DNA from: Thelephora terrestris
Lineage: Eukaryota > Basidiomycota > Agaricomycetes > Thelephorales > Thelephoraceae
NCBI GenBank assembly: GCA_015956445.1
Contig: WIUZ02000024.1
Coordinates: 124,001 to 188,000, forward strand
Direction: 5' to 3'
Length of the DNA: 64,000 nucleotides
This document shows positions 47,501 through 59,400 of this stretch, piece by piece. How positions within the stretch are numbered: the stretch's first letter is position 1; every line of letters starts with the position of its first letter. Under the pieces are notes generated by a model that was not told the origin of the DNA, did no database searches, and saw only the letters and a program-made list of their open reading frames with translations. Made by a program: the position numbers and the translations under genes.

Positions 47501-48927
47501 GAGTCATGAAAACATTCTATGGCAGCCGTGATGCTCGATCTTTATCTATTTCGCCAGACAATAACACCATTGCTATAGCTTCCCCTCAGGGTGTTTGCTT
47601 GTGGGACATCAGGATGGGGACATGCCATTCCATTGAAGGACTTGTCTCAGAATCAAATTGGGTGTGCAGTATCGATTTTCATCCTACAGTCCCTGGACGC
47701 TTGGTGTATCAATCTACTAGTGATCGTATTGCACAGTGGGACCTCACCAAAGGTACCAAGACTGGCCCCACAACTTTTGGCCATCACTTTGTCTTCTCCT
47801 CAGATGGCAAGCACTTTATTTTGTGTAGCATGGGATCCCCCACCATCCATGATGCGGTCTCTGGAGCATTCATCTCCACCCTTCCTTCCCCTGCTCTCTG
47901 GTTTGAACAGTGTTGTTTTTCCTCCAGTGACAGATTTGTGGCTGGTATCACTGGTGTAACTGTCTATGTTTGGAGCATCACTGGTACACCTCACCTGGTT
48001 GGGACCTTGATCCCCGGTGGCAGCAAAATCAAATCCCTTGTGTACTCATCCTCCTTAATCTCAGTGCATAGTGATGGAAAGATCAGATTCCTGCGGCTCA
48101 ATGATGATTCCCCAGACTCAACCACCAGGAATGCAAAATCCACCAGATCGCTCCGGGGGAAGCTCACATACATCACCCTGCAAGCAGAGGAGGGCATCGC
48201 CATCTCCGTCGATTCAGCTGGAAACATTGAGCGTTGGGATCTTTCGACTGGTCATTCAGGGATCTTCCTCCAAATCTCTGAAATAGAACATGTTGGCAGT
48301 GCTCGGCTGGTTGAGAACATATTCACCATTGTCTATTGCAATCAACCCTTCCGCACTGACTGGTACGTCTCCACTTGGGATGCTGAGTCAGGGAAAAGGC
48401 TCCAGAGGAAACCTCTATCCGGTGACCTCAACCTCGACCTCGGTGTTCTTGACCCCACCCCCTACCACGGCCTTGGAATATCGAGTGACGGGACCATGTT
48501 TTTTGTGGTGAATCTGGAGGAGATTCGGACCTGGTCCATATCCACAGGGAAGAGCACAGGGACATACCACCACAATTACCCCCACACGCAAAACCCCCTC
48601 TCCATTGACTTGGATGGTTCAAGAATTTGGATTCGTTCTTTGGAGGGGTCGAAAGCCTGGGGTTTGGACTTGAGGAACCTGAAATCACCTCCCCTAGACT
48701 CATCCAGCATACCTAACAGACTGCGCATGGCTTGTCTGCACGCCGCCCGTGGGAACGGCACGGTCCAAAGCAGGATCGTAGATACCGCCTCCGGAAAAGA
48801 AGTCTTCCGGCTGCCTGGGCAATTCTCGTACCTTGGTAGAGCCGTGTGGAATGGTCGATACATGCTTGCTCTGTACGGGACTGGAGAGTTGATGATTCTA
48901 GATTTTGTTCATACGGCCCTTCAGTAG
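44513..48927 (+). CDS. NACHT-WD40 NLR (STAND NTPase)
   Basis: Fungal NLR-like sensor, probably in self/non-self or stress recognition. ATG 44513; five introns (about 44655-44713, 44912-44972, 45283-45333, 45380-45429 and the one ending 47052). A helical N-terminal domain (LYTVRDSADAFPPLKSVVGG; SRLTSMARKLEAIRLDLELL) precedes the NACHT domain. That domain has RVFWLNGLAGTGKSTIAQTF (Walker A), SFFCSRDFEDRRDIQNIFPT, PTLIIIDALDECKD (Walker B) and VKFFITGRPEPRIRSGFRLE. A winged-helix/helical part (YPLSRRTLSELFKNC; FHKSFPDFLTNSRRC) follows. The C-terminal half is a beta-propeller with at least seven WD-like blades (TIELWDIQTGG, GVCLWDIRMG, RIAQWDLTKG, VYVWSITG, IERWDLSTG). It looks complete. The effector domain type is not recognised. 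Confidence 0.9.
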
Positions 48928-50459
48928 TGAGTAATAACGTACAGTAGTTCTGTGACGCTGAGTCTGTTTTTTAACGCTCCCTTTTCTCAATTACACTTAT
49001 ATTCGATTGCGTACAAGCCTGGCGAATGTGCTTTCGTGGAACGGCGGTTGTTTCCATGTACTTTCGCGGGCATCTGAGCGAATACATTCACGCACTTTCT
49101 CGTCGATATGTTTCCGGTCGGGTTCACGGGCGCTCGGGCTTTTCCCCATTCATCCTGAGCATCAGTACCGGTGGCCCGTTGGTTTTCATGCTGTTGACGA
49201 GATGGGCTGGATTGCAGGAGTTTCGAACGAAAACTTTGCAATTTGTCCTAGTCCAGTTGACGGTTAGCATCGATATCGTAGCCGGGAGACATGTCCAGCG
49301 AGGAATGTATTAAGCTGTACTAAACGAGATATCACTCCCTCATGGAACCCAGCCCTCGTTCAATCCGAAGAGCGAAAGATCACATTGGCAACTGCAACAC
49401 TTGTAAAGAAGGAATAGGCTCTCGAGCTCCTCACCAGTACCCAACTTTTCCAACTCCTACATGTCTGACACCAGATCTAGAGCATCAAGGAGAGCCTGCC
49501 AATGCTCCACCTCGCGGAAGTCACAGATCCACCACCACAACATCCGCACTCCTTTGACAACGGCGACACCAACTCCCTCAACGTGAGATCTGCCAATTCC
49601 TTCCCTGTCGCGAAGAGGGGCGGGAACCAAAGCGCGGCTGTGAGTCGCGGCAAGGGTAGTAGAGTGATAAGGTCCACGTTCGCGGGGTAAGGAGGGAGCA
49701 AAGCAAGGGATTGGAATCAAGCTACGATGAACAACCTGTCAGTTTGAAGGTTCTTTCAGGACCGTCCTGATGTCCGGAGGTCGAGTTCGCAGTGAGAGAG
49801 GGGTTGGTGGGCGGAAACCCTCACTGCTCAAATCGTGAGAAATCTCAAAAATATTCCTAAGAAATTCTGCGTTCTCGTCTGAATCAAAATTCAACTGATG
49901 GTGCGCCGGAGTTGTGAGGGTCTCCAACCAAGCGTTACCCTCGAACGTTCGCGTTGTCGTAAGCCCCAGCGATCCTCGATCTCCGCTCCGTAGTCTCTTC
50001 AGAATCCCCGCGGACAGAGCCGACATCCGACCCTTCTTCATTGATGGGGTAAGATATAACCTTGACTACCAGAGCGAAGCGGCACGCCGAGGTCAAGTCC
50101 ACATGGAAGAGATCTTGCCCAATATCGCCTGTTCGGCGTAAGACTCCGGCCACACGAACAACGCGCTGGTGAGTCCAGGAATCGCACTCGAGAAGAATTT
50201 ATCGCTAGAGAAAAGCCGTGACAATCGATTTCGAGCCCAACCCGGATCGAAAGGCGAGCATCGTTCAGATTTGCTGTGACGGCTCGACGTACCGTCCTAA
50301 TCCCGGCGGGTTGGAACGTTGAAGGCACGATAGAAACGAAGGTAGCGAAGCGGTGTTGACCTCGGTCCAATATCCAGATCCTACCCTGCTTGCGACGGCA
50401 ACGATTGTGTAAATGTGTGCGATAGATGAAACTACGACATTGGGGGTAAAATGTGAGAT
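48928..50459. other. Mostly gene-free stretch with one doubtful gene
   Basis: 1.5 kb between NLR and dehydrogenase. Apart from the weak minus-strand candidate at 49457-50041, nothing recognisable was seen. Confidence 0.4.
49457..50041 (-). CDS. Hypothetical small protein (doubtful)
   Basis: Two neighbouring minus frames look protein-like: 50041-49739 (FDSDENAEFLRNIFEISHDL) and 49720-49457 (GVRMLWWWICDFREVEHWQA). They could be joined by a short intron near 49735. No family recognised and the start is uncertain. Confidence 0.25.
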
Positions 50460-52333
50460 CTATTGTGGAAGCACCTTCCAAGGGTTCATGATCCCGTTGG
50501 GGTCGAACAACTTCTTGATCTTCTTCATCAATTCGATGCTTGTCTGATCCTTGCTGTATCTCATCGCACTCGTTTTCGCGTACCCGATGCCATGTTCGGC
50601 GGAGACGGATCCGTTGTATGACGCTAAGCTTACAGTCAACACTCGTTAACCATGCGATGTGGTGGAAGGTACCCACCAACGAGCTCGAACACGAACGGTT
50701 CAAGAGCAGCCGCAATCTCCGGGGTATATGCAGCGGCAACGATGTTCAGGTGGATGTTCCCTGAAGAGCAATTCAGACACAAAAAAATTCTGCGAAGTCG
50801 ATGTCTCCGTACCATCCCCAAAATGCCCGTAGCCTACTACACCCTTGATCGCGTTTTCGTGGAGCAGCCCCTTTGATAGAAGGTGGTCCTTTGTTTTGTC
50901 CACGAACTCCTTGAACTTGGAGGCAGGAATCGAGACGTCGTACTTGTACGCTTTACCCGATTTTCCGATGGCCTCGGGTATCCCTTCCCTAATTGCCCAC
51001 AAGGATTCAAACTGGGCGGGAGACTGGGCCAACACACCCGACGTTACCAGGCCAGCATCGGGATCCATAACTTTTTCCAACAGGTTGGACAATTTCTGGC
51101 AAGGAGGTGACTTGGAAACGACTCCGACATGACGCCGAAAAAGAACTGACCTCCTCGTCGTGCTCCTTATTTCCGCCGCTAGTCTCAATGAGAACAAAAC
51201 ACTGGGCACCTTCGATCTCCTCTTCGCTAAGCCCTTTACCTTGTCCGTGCTTGACCGAGAGGGTGTAGGATTCCCGGTCCATGTATTCGAACGCAGAGAG
51301 GATTTCGCCCATGTCTCGTTTGACGATTTTGAAAAGAGGGATGACCTGGTCAAAGCTTGGGAGGGCAAGTACGACGGCGTTTGTCGCTGCTGGCATTACG
51401 GGGGCCAGAATCGAGATGCCGGTTACGACTCCGAGAGTGCCTTCAGCCCCAATGAACAATTGTTTCAGGTCGTATCCTAAAAACTGTTAGATTACCGCCG
51501 CGCTGTGGCAAATGAGGCGCCTACCTGTGTTGTCCTTTCGTAGTCCCGATAGTTGATTAAGGATGGTACCGTCCGGCATCACGACCTCGAGTCCGAGAAC
51601 CGCCCCATGCAGCGAACCGTATCTCATAAGTCGTAAGCCACCAGCGTTAGTGGAGACGTTACCACCTATGTGGCAACTAAGCACGGGGAGTTGGGCCTGC
51701 TGTATGCAAAGTGATTTGAGAAGAGTACGCACCTTCCTTTTGCACCGAGATCAATCGGCATGATGTGGCTGTGCGGGGCAAGATAATCAGTCAGGGATTG
51801 CAAGATGCATCCTGCATCCGCCACCAGTATTCCTAAATTTCTGGGTCAGCCAACAGAGTAAGAAGGATGGAGGAAGTGACTTTACCAGACACCGAGTCGA
51901 ACGACCTGACCTTGTTTAAGTTCGAGAGGCTGAGGATGAGCTCGTCTCTCACAGGCACACTCCCTCCAACGAGCCCAGTGTTTCCACCTTGTGGGACAAT
52001 CCCAATCCTCTTCTCGTTACAGTGCTTGACGATTTTGCTCACTTCCTCGGTAGTTCGGGGTTTGAGCACCGTCGTGGACCTTCCCTTGTACTTTCCCATC
52101 CAATCATCGTTGAACGGGGTGAGTTCGTCGGCGGGGGTATTCGAGGGAGAGAGAGTAGACAAGATGGAAGAAGGGGCGAGGAAGCTGGAGAAATGCGCCA
52201 GGTCCTCCTCGGTCACAGAGTTTAGGTTCGATGACACGGTCGTGGAGGCCCATCTCTGGTGCAAGAAACTAGAAGATGCCTTCCACGCTGACGCTCGGGC
52301 GAGAACCCTTTGTCGAGCGACTGCTGAGAGCAT
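50460..52333 (-). CDS. D-2-hydroxyglutarate dehydrogenase, mitochondrial (FAD-linked)
   Basis: The start at 52333 ([20 protein letters not shown]) is a basic, Ser/Ala-rich mitochondrial presequence. The FAD-binding PCMH domain has [60 protein letters not shown] and [17 protein letters not shown]. The C-terminal substrate domain has [34 protein letters not shown] (metal-binding His pair) and [11 protein letters not shown]. It ends [14 protein letters not shown] at 50460. Six or more short introns. It oxidises D-2-hydroxyglutarate (or D-lactate) and passes electrons on; D2HGDH/Dld2-like is favoured over D-lactate dehydrogenase by the overall match, but both are possible. Confidence 0.88.
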
Positions 52334-52476
52334 GACTGACTCGGGTCCAGGGAGAAGGTGAGGAATGCTCGATTGACATTGACGCCATCGTGGTAAGGGC
52401 TTTCGGGCTTCGCCGAGTCCACAATGCCCATCCTTGTCGGTACCCCAATCTGACGACCGAGAACTCGGATATCCCG
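52334..52476. promoter_or_regulatory. Bidirectional promoter of dehydrogenase and CDK11-like genes
   Basis: 143 bp between two divergent start codons. Short, with no TATA box noticed. Confidence 0.5.
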
Positions 52477-53973
52477 ATGGACTTAATTCACGCAGGACCC
52501 TCAACGCCCTCACGAAAACGCTCAAGATGGGAAAACGGCGAGGAACAAGAAACCCCTCGCCAGCTCTCGCCAAAACGCGTTCCGAAACCGAAACGCTCAA
52601 AGATTTCCGACACCGATCCCTCCTCTTCCTCTTCCCAACCCTCGCAATCGCCTAGACCGCGCCCGACACCGTCCATAAACAAGCTCCATAGCGTGTGCGT
52701 CCCGCCGCGGACGTGTCACCCACCGATTTTGCCAGCTCGTTCCGTGTTCACCTACGAGAGGCTGAACCAGATCGAGGAGGGCTCGTATGGCGTTGTGTTC
52801 CGCGCTCGCGATAGGCAGACCGGGGACATCGTTGCGCTCAAGAGACTGAAACTCGACGAGGAAAAGCAGGGGTTTCCCATCACCGCTCTGAGGGAGATAA
52901 ATGCCCTCATGGCTTGTCGACACGAACATGTCGTCAACATTCGGGAGGTGGTCGTCGGGGAAACCTTAACCCAGTGAGTTTCGCGCCAGTGATGAGGAAC
53001 TTGAGACTCTTCTGACACAAGAAGAGTGTACATCGTCATGGATTTCATCGAGCACGATCTGAAGAGCCTGTTGACCGTCATGCCGACCACCTTTCTGCAA
53101 TCTGAGATCAAAACCCTCTTGCTCCAGTTGCTTTCCGCCGTCGCCCACTGTCACAAAAACTGGATCTTACACAGGGATCTCAAAACGTCCAACCTTTTGA
53201 TGAACAATCGCGGTCAGATCAAGGTAGCGGATTTTGGACTCGCCCGACGTTACGGTGACCCTATCGGCGTAGGAGGGTTGACCCAACTCGTCGTCACACT
53301 TTGGTATCGGTATGTCCTCAATACCGATCGCACCATGACAACGAGGGCACAGTATTATTCGACAGGGCGCCAGAAATCCTGCTTGGGGCCACTACCTACT
53401 CCACCGCCGTAGACATGTGGTCCGTCGGCTGTATATTCGCAGAACTCATCCTCAAACAGCCATTGTTCCAAGCGAAAGGTGAAATCGAGATGATATCTAT
53501 GATATTCAAACTGCTCGGCCCGCCTAGTCGGGACTCGTGGCCGGATTACTATGTTTTGCCGCTTGCCAAGACCATTTCTCTTCCTCCTTCCCAGCCTCCA
53601 CAGTTTCGCCAAAAGTTCCCGTATATTAGCGATGCAGGCGTAGACCTCATGATGAGGTTCCTGACTTACGACCCGGAGTGCCGAATAACAGCGGAAGAGG
53701 CCCTCCAGCATCCATACTTCAGGTATGTGGTCCTCCTGCTCGTCTGACGAACTTGATAGTTGAAACTCTGCAGCGAATCTCCTTATCCCAAACACCCTGA
53801 TATGTTTGGTTCCTTCCCTTCTGTGGCTGCTGGCGAAAAGTAAGTTAGCCCTTGAAGTCCAGAGAACGACGCCGCTGACGAATAATCGCAGACGAGGCAA
53901 ACCTTTCGAGAGTCCTCGTGCGCCTGTCAGACCGCAGGACTACAAGTTGGTGACGGAGTTTGATGACATATGA
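52477..53973 (+). CDS. CDK11-like cyclin-dependent kinase
   Basis: Ser/Thr kinase of the CDK11/PITSLRE group, linked in the family to transcription and splicing. ATG 52477; basic Ser/Pro-rich N-terminus of about 80 residues (SRKRSRWENGEEQETPRQLS), much shorter than animal CDK11. Kinase motifs: LNQIEEGSYGVVFRARD (Gly loop), IVALKRLKLD, FPITALREINAL (PITALRE cyclin-binding helix), [58 protein letters not shown] and VGCIFAELILKQPLF. Introns lie at about 52974-53024, 53310-53370, 53722-53773 and 53840-53891. The end (RPQDYKLVTEFDDI) is at 53973. CDK10 would read PISSLRE, so CDK11 is favoured. Confidence 0.9.
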
Positions 53974-54041
53974 TGACATATAATACATGTTAGATACGCC
54001 TATGCGTGGGGATAATGTTATCGTGCACGACCAAGAGCGTT

Positions 54042-54052
54042 TGGGAAAAAAA
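54042..54052 (-). terminator. Pol III T-run after tRNA-Glu
   Basis: Run of eight A on the plus strand (T on the transcript strand) a few bases past the tRNA 3' end. Confidence 0.7.
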
Positions 54053-54056
54053 AGAT

Positions 54057-54128
54057 CTCGGATACGGGGAGTCGAACCCCGAGCTGCCGCGTGAGAGGCG
54101 GCAATGTTAGCCGTTACACCATATCCGA
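54057..54128 (-). tRNA. tRNA-Glu (CTC anticodon)
   Basis: Cloverleaf on the minus strand, 72 nt, no intron. Acceptor TCGGATA/TATCCGA with discriminator G. D-loop TGGTGTAACGGCTAACA; anticodon arm CCGCCTCTCACGCGG with loop CTCTCAC (anticodon CTC); T-arm CGGGGTTCGACTCCCCG. The A and B box promoter elements are inside the gene. A run of T follows on the minus strand past 54057 (TTTTTTTTCCC), a Pol III terminator. Confidence 0.95.
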
Positions 54129-54409
54129 CTTCGATGGCACAGCTTTAGGGTCCCTCTGTGGGTAAGTACCTCTCGTTCCCTGGTCTAACAGGGATGGATT
54201 TTCCGCAATACACAGCACTGCACTGGCAGTATAATAAATTGATGCGGCGGAAATTACAAGTTTGTACGACAGATATCACAACATGCTAAAATATTGATGA
54301 TTCAATCATCGCAAACCTCCGTACTCCACCCATTGGAGCCGTGACTCGGCGATGCAGAGTACGTCTAAACAAGAGGGATCCAGAAGTCAGGAGTACAGGG
54401 TGTGTTGAG

Positions 54410-55743
54410 TTACCCGTCACTTGAATCAGATTCCTTTGTTCCCGCACGAGGTTTGCTCATCCCAGGTAAGATAACGGTCCATGTTGCCTGCTCAGAGATC
54501 AGTTTCTTGACCTAAATTCGAAAGAAAGAGTTCAGATGGCGACGAAAGGGCTGTGACTAGAAAATTCACACCTGAGTTTCAATCAGCTCGTGCAGTTTCT
54601 GAATGTTGGCCAGTTGGGGTAGCAAGCCGATAGTGGTATTCATCTTGAGATGTAACGAGATGGATGAGGGGGGTATGTTGATCGTGAACACGGGAGACTC
54701 TTCAGATGTTATAGGGAGTTGTTTTACTATGCCGGTTGTAGGTTTCGGAGGCGTGAAGACAAGCTACGAGGGTCAGCAGTCAAATTCGTAGAAACAGCGA
54801 GGTCACTGCGCCACAGACTTTGCACGAAAAGAGCTCGAGAGAGACCACGAGAGAGACCGGCAGCTTCGCGAAACCCGGAAACGGAAAATTGAGGAGTGCA
54901 GTCGTCGACACCGAAATCGACGCCGTGTCCGTGTAGTTTAAATCGACTTCCACCTGCGGCTGGGCGTACGTCAGTCAGCGCGTCTCGCGTGTGGGGGGCG
55001 ATAGAACCAGGGCGCATACATTTCCCCCGATCATCTTGGTTATCTTCGCGTTCGAAATTCGGGGAGCGGACGCGCCCAGGTCAACCGAGCGAACGTGAAT
55101 GGGTCCCTAGATGGTACATGCGACTTGAGAGGGTGCAGGGTGACGGTGTTAATGGCTACGCACAAGCAGTGTCTGTGGCCGAGCTTCGTTTGCCAAGTCC
55201 TGAATCCGCCCAAGGGTTGCCTTCTCCTTCTCTTCGTCCAACCCGCTGTCAATAGCGCGCAACTTGCGCCGGTAATCATCCACGATCTGTTCTTATTCAG
55301 TCCAAGCCTCACGGACGGACTCCGTTCCATTCCAGAGGCACGCGGCAACTCACCTGCTTCAATAAAACATTCAGCCATTCCGCAGACTCCACAAAATAGC
55401 CATCTCCTTCTTCGCCCTGCTCTTTGACCTTCGTATGGGGGAAAACAGTAGAAACGAACTCCTCAGCGGAGAAACTTGGCCGGAAGGGGAGTGCACTCTG
55501 TCCGGGGGGTTCTTTAGGGAGTTCTATCGACTTTGAGTTGAAGAAAAGAATAAGGTATACGAGGAAAAGGATGGGAATCTGTCCGAAAATGAGGCCTTGG
55601 GTAAACGTTGGAGTTAAGGTGAAGAGGTAGTTGCCCGTTGGTACGGTGGAACGCGGATGAGAAACGGAATGATCGGCAACGTCGTCCCGATTCTTGTTGA
55701 CAGTGCCGGCAATGGATTTCCTTCCTTGTAGACCGAATGCCAT
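54410..55743 (-). CDS. MMM1-like ERMES subunit (SMP-LTD lipid-transfer protein)
   Basis: An ER-anchored part of the ER-mitochondria encounter structure that shuttles phospholipids. ATG 55743. Exon 1 has FTLTPTFTQGLIFGQIPILF and a membrane segment running to LVYLILFF, then the start of the SMP domain (GDGYFVESAEWLNVLLKQ, ends 55354). Exon 2 (from 55286) starts IVDDYRRKLRAIDSGLDEEK. A later exon has VEVDLNYTDTASISVSTTAL, LNFPFPGFAKLPVSLVVSLE, the next PPSSISLHLKMNTTIGLLPQ, and the last VKKLISEQATWTVILPGMSK with stop at 54410. The order and spacing match MMM1. The part between exon 2 and the DLNYTD exon (about 55020-55210) is poorly resolved, so exon limits there are tentative. Confidence 0.72.
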
Positions 55744-56261
55744 GACGGTAGAGGTTACTGTTTTGCAGCCGTGCTTCAAAGCGATTTCCGGCAACGTTCT
55801 ATACGGGGATAGGTGGTCGAAAACTAAACAACATTTAGCTAGTGGAAGAGCAATTGTTAGGTAAAAGGGATGAAAACGAAAGACCTACTTCCTGGAGGAA
55901 AGAAGAAATGAGAGGAGAGCGAAGGGGAGGACCTGCCAGTTCTCGCGTGGTCATCTTGCCAGCAGTGAGGGTGGAGATAATGATAAGTAACAGCAGTACG
56001 GGAAAACAAGTACACACAAAAATACCGATCGGGCCACTGCATGTTGAGCAATTTCTGACATCGGTACATCAGCAAACCCGTCGGAATATGATCTAGGTAG
56101 GGGTAGGTATATCTGGCTCATCTGGCCCATCTACCCCCGTGTCTGCCCGCCCACACTTATCCACCTTTATCAGGGGAGATCGAGGAATTCCATTGCATCT
56201 AGGTAGATTAGGTAGATCAAAGCTTCATGTTCGTCAGCCTTGATACACCCAGATCTACCAG
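55744..56261. other. Intergenic, left flank of the TIR transposon
   Basis: No gene seen. Contains several GTAGAT/ATCTAC words (about 56095-56260), possibly subterminal repeats of the transposon; the exact left end of that element was not fixed. Confidence 0.4.
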
Positions 56262-56270
56262 GATCCACCC

Positions 56271-56305
56271 AAGCGGCCGGCAGGGCGCAAACTTTTCATA
56301 TCAAC
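56271..56305 (+). repeat. Left terminal inverted repeat of the P-like transposon
   Basis: A 20-bp exact core plus CATATCAAC six bases further in; partner at 63934-63969. Confidence 0.85.
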
Positions 56306-56432
56306 CGGACTAAATTAGCGCACAGGGGACCACCCAAAAAGCGAAATCACCAGGACAAGGGGTACCCATTTCAAATGTATGATGTCATACTTACAAAGGT
56401 TCGACGACTGCAAGACAATATACTATTGGCAG

Positions 56433-59400
56433 CTACGCGTCCCTCATCTTCTTCGTAGGAGGGGTTGAAGTATGAGAGTCCTTTGGAGCGGCCTTCCTCT
56501 TCACTGTAAACATCAAGGGGTCTTTATCGCCCGGTTCACCCTTCTTTTTCTTTGCGAGAGCGGTTGAGACATGCGGGTGCGGGGTGTCCAAAGTACGCCG
56601 GCCATGTTTGTTTGGCTTCTTAACCAGCAACACCCCTGCTTCAACTTCTGACTTGAGCGAAGACAACTCCGTGTTACCCAGGGGGAGGGGGCGTTCGGCG
56701 GTGTGGAATTCTTCGATGGCCTCCGGTGTAAGACCCATCTTCTTCTCTTCCTGAGACGTAATCTGGATATCCAACCAAAGCGCCTTGTCGAGACCGTTGG
56801 GAATGAGATTTGAGTGAACGGCTTGAATGTGGCTGAAGGCGTTGTACTTCCAGATGGTGAGTTTGCGTGATCCAGAGTCACAGTGAGGGCAGTGGACCGG
56901 AACATTGGTACACGATGACTTCTTTCCAACTGCTGCCCCATAGCGAAAGGAATGTTGATATTGACAATTTGATTCGATGACCCGACCACCGCTTTTCGAG
57001 ATGGCCATTGTTGTCGTACATTCGTCCCCTCCACAAAACCCGCATGCATGATCGCTGATCTAAAGGCATTATTAATATAGGGATGACGCAAAATCTATGA
57101 ATCACTTACTTCTTGTTTCAGACCACTCTCCTTCATCCCGTACAACTGAAATATGATATGCCGACCCGTATGCATGCGCATCTGTGTTGATAAGACAGAG
57201 GCATCACAGAGGGGGCACTTGACACGGGAATTCTTGTCCACTGTCGGTGCACGTGTTCTTGCTCGAACTCCATCGACTACAAAACAAGCTGCGCCTATGG
57301 GTGCAAAAGTGGGGATAAATATTTGACATGTTGAAAGAGATGACTAACCACTTTGATCCTTATACGGTAAAACACCCAGGTTCCCGATCAATGGCAAAGC
57401 CTCTACCATGGCCTCCGTATCTCGTGCGCTGCCTGACTTGATTTTCTCCCAGATGTGCTCTGTGAGCGCACTAAGGTCTTCACTGGGGAAAACCCACGTT
57501 CGGTCCGGGGAGGAACTTGGGGTAGGTGTGGGAAAGTCATCCTGGAATAGGTCGCTGACTGCATGGATGCCTGGGTTTACTGGAAAACAAAGCCAGCCTG
57601 GACACACGATCGTGAAATGGTGGATGGTTGGTTTTGAAGTTCGTTTCTTTGGGTTTGAAATCTTGAGAAACTGGCCAGGGAGCCACGCCCAAACGGAACC
57701 AGCTTGCACGAGTTGAATGGCTTGAGCCTGGACCGAAACATCTGATCTTGGGTTTTGCAAGAGGTCCGTCGTGACAGAAGGGAGGGATGACTTTTCCTTT
57801 CGTATTGTGATCACCTGGATGATCACCAAGCAGATGGAAGAACCCGAGCAGACCAATGTAGCGGTGACATCGCCAACGCAGAAGCGGTCCAAGCCAGTGG
57901 AGTTGGTCTGGATATTGGTGGAGGAGCGTTTTCGTAGGTCGTCAAGTGTTAGGCCTTGAACTCGCAGAGTCCGCTCGGTAACTTTCTTGGACCGGTTGGC
58001 TTTCAGACACTGGGCCACAACCGACGACTTCCGGTGCATGATGCCATCAACTTCCAACCAGTCCTTCGGAATGTCGTCTACGATAGGATCTCCAATAATG
58101 TCCGGCAAAAGTTCCTCGAGCTCAGTAGTATCTGGCGCCTTGTCATCAGCCAGGATCCCCTTCGGTTCCACCACCTCTCCACCCACATCTTCCTCTGAGG
58201 TTACTTCCTTGTCAGCTGCTCGCTCAGATCCATCATCCAATCCTTCATCAGAGGGGTCTAGATCCCCAGAGAATCCGACATAATTTCCAGATGGGCGGAG
58301 GAGGTCATAGTCTGGCTGTGAAAAAGCTCCAAAAGGGTCGTCACATTCATTCGGGGGGAAGACAGAAGACAGAAAAGTCTCAGCATCAGCCTTTCCTTTC
58401 TGCCAACAAAGCTGTATCGAGACATTGTCCACGGTGACATCGCCAATCCACGACTTTGGGTTCACGTGATCGACCCCAATTGCATTTGTTAGGTTGAGGC
58501 GCCGTGAGCCAGCGTCTAAGTCAGGGTGTCGGGTGTAAATGGAGCTGATGACGGAAGCCATAGCAAGCTTGTAAGAGAGTTCAAGGATGTCGAAGTTCCT
58601 ATGGTGTGTCTGGGTCCGCGCGTTGCAGAAGCATGCCTCGAGGCGATCAGAACCAACTTGAATGATGTAGAACGGCTTTGATGAGTCCAGTAACTTTTGC
58701 TTGGCAACGCAGAAGAATATGTCTTTGACTGTGGCCTGGCTGTCAGAATATAGCGGAGAGGTCATGAATTGGGTCCCGTGTTTCTGGTACAGGAAGAACG
58801 CGAGATGGGCATACTTGACGAGGGAGGTAAGTTGGTCGGTGAGGGACATTTGGACGTCAATGAATGGTTGTGTAAATGAGTTGAGCACCTCAGCCAGAGT
58901 CGTAAGCGCATGGTGCTCTTCAAGCTGGGAAGGTGTGTAAGACAACGTCTCAAGTTCTCGAAGTTGACCGAGGTGTTGGATTAATGCGACCGCCTTTGGT
59001 ACATTTTGTTTGTCAGCGGGGTCAACCAAGGAGTCAACAATCTTTTCATTAACATCCTTGAGCCGAACAAGATGAGAGCGGAGGTGGTTCTTGTTGACAA
59101 CGGTGGTGCGGATGAGTAGGCCCTCGCGGCTTCGTAATAGTGTCGCAAACCCTAGATTCATGTCAGTGATTTTGATTTGGACAGTATGACCTCCACGTAC
59201 TCTTAAAGATATGCTTCGGGTCACATGTCATTGTTATATCATGTGGGCCAGTGAAGAGATTGAGACCGTGGAGATGGTGAAGCATAGGGTAAAGAAGACT
59301 GGAAGGGGCAAGCTCCTGTGACATACAAATCTGGAATCGGCTCGAACACATGGTAGACTCTCCATCAGTGGCAATGGACCATATGGGACCATGTCTCTTT

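Noticed and set aside
49007-49690. Several 60-95 codon frames after the NLR gene
   Set aside because: They overlap on both strands with no codon bias or family match; only the weak minus-strand pair at 49457-50041 was kept, at low confidence.
52390-52476. Upstream start of the CDK11-like kinase at 52390
   Set aside because: It would extend into the 143-bp divergent promoter with residues lacking family character; the ATG at 52477 fits better.
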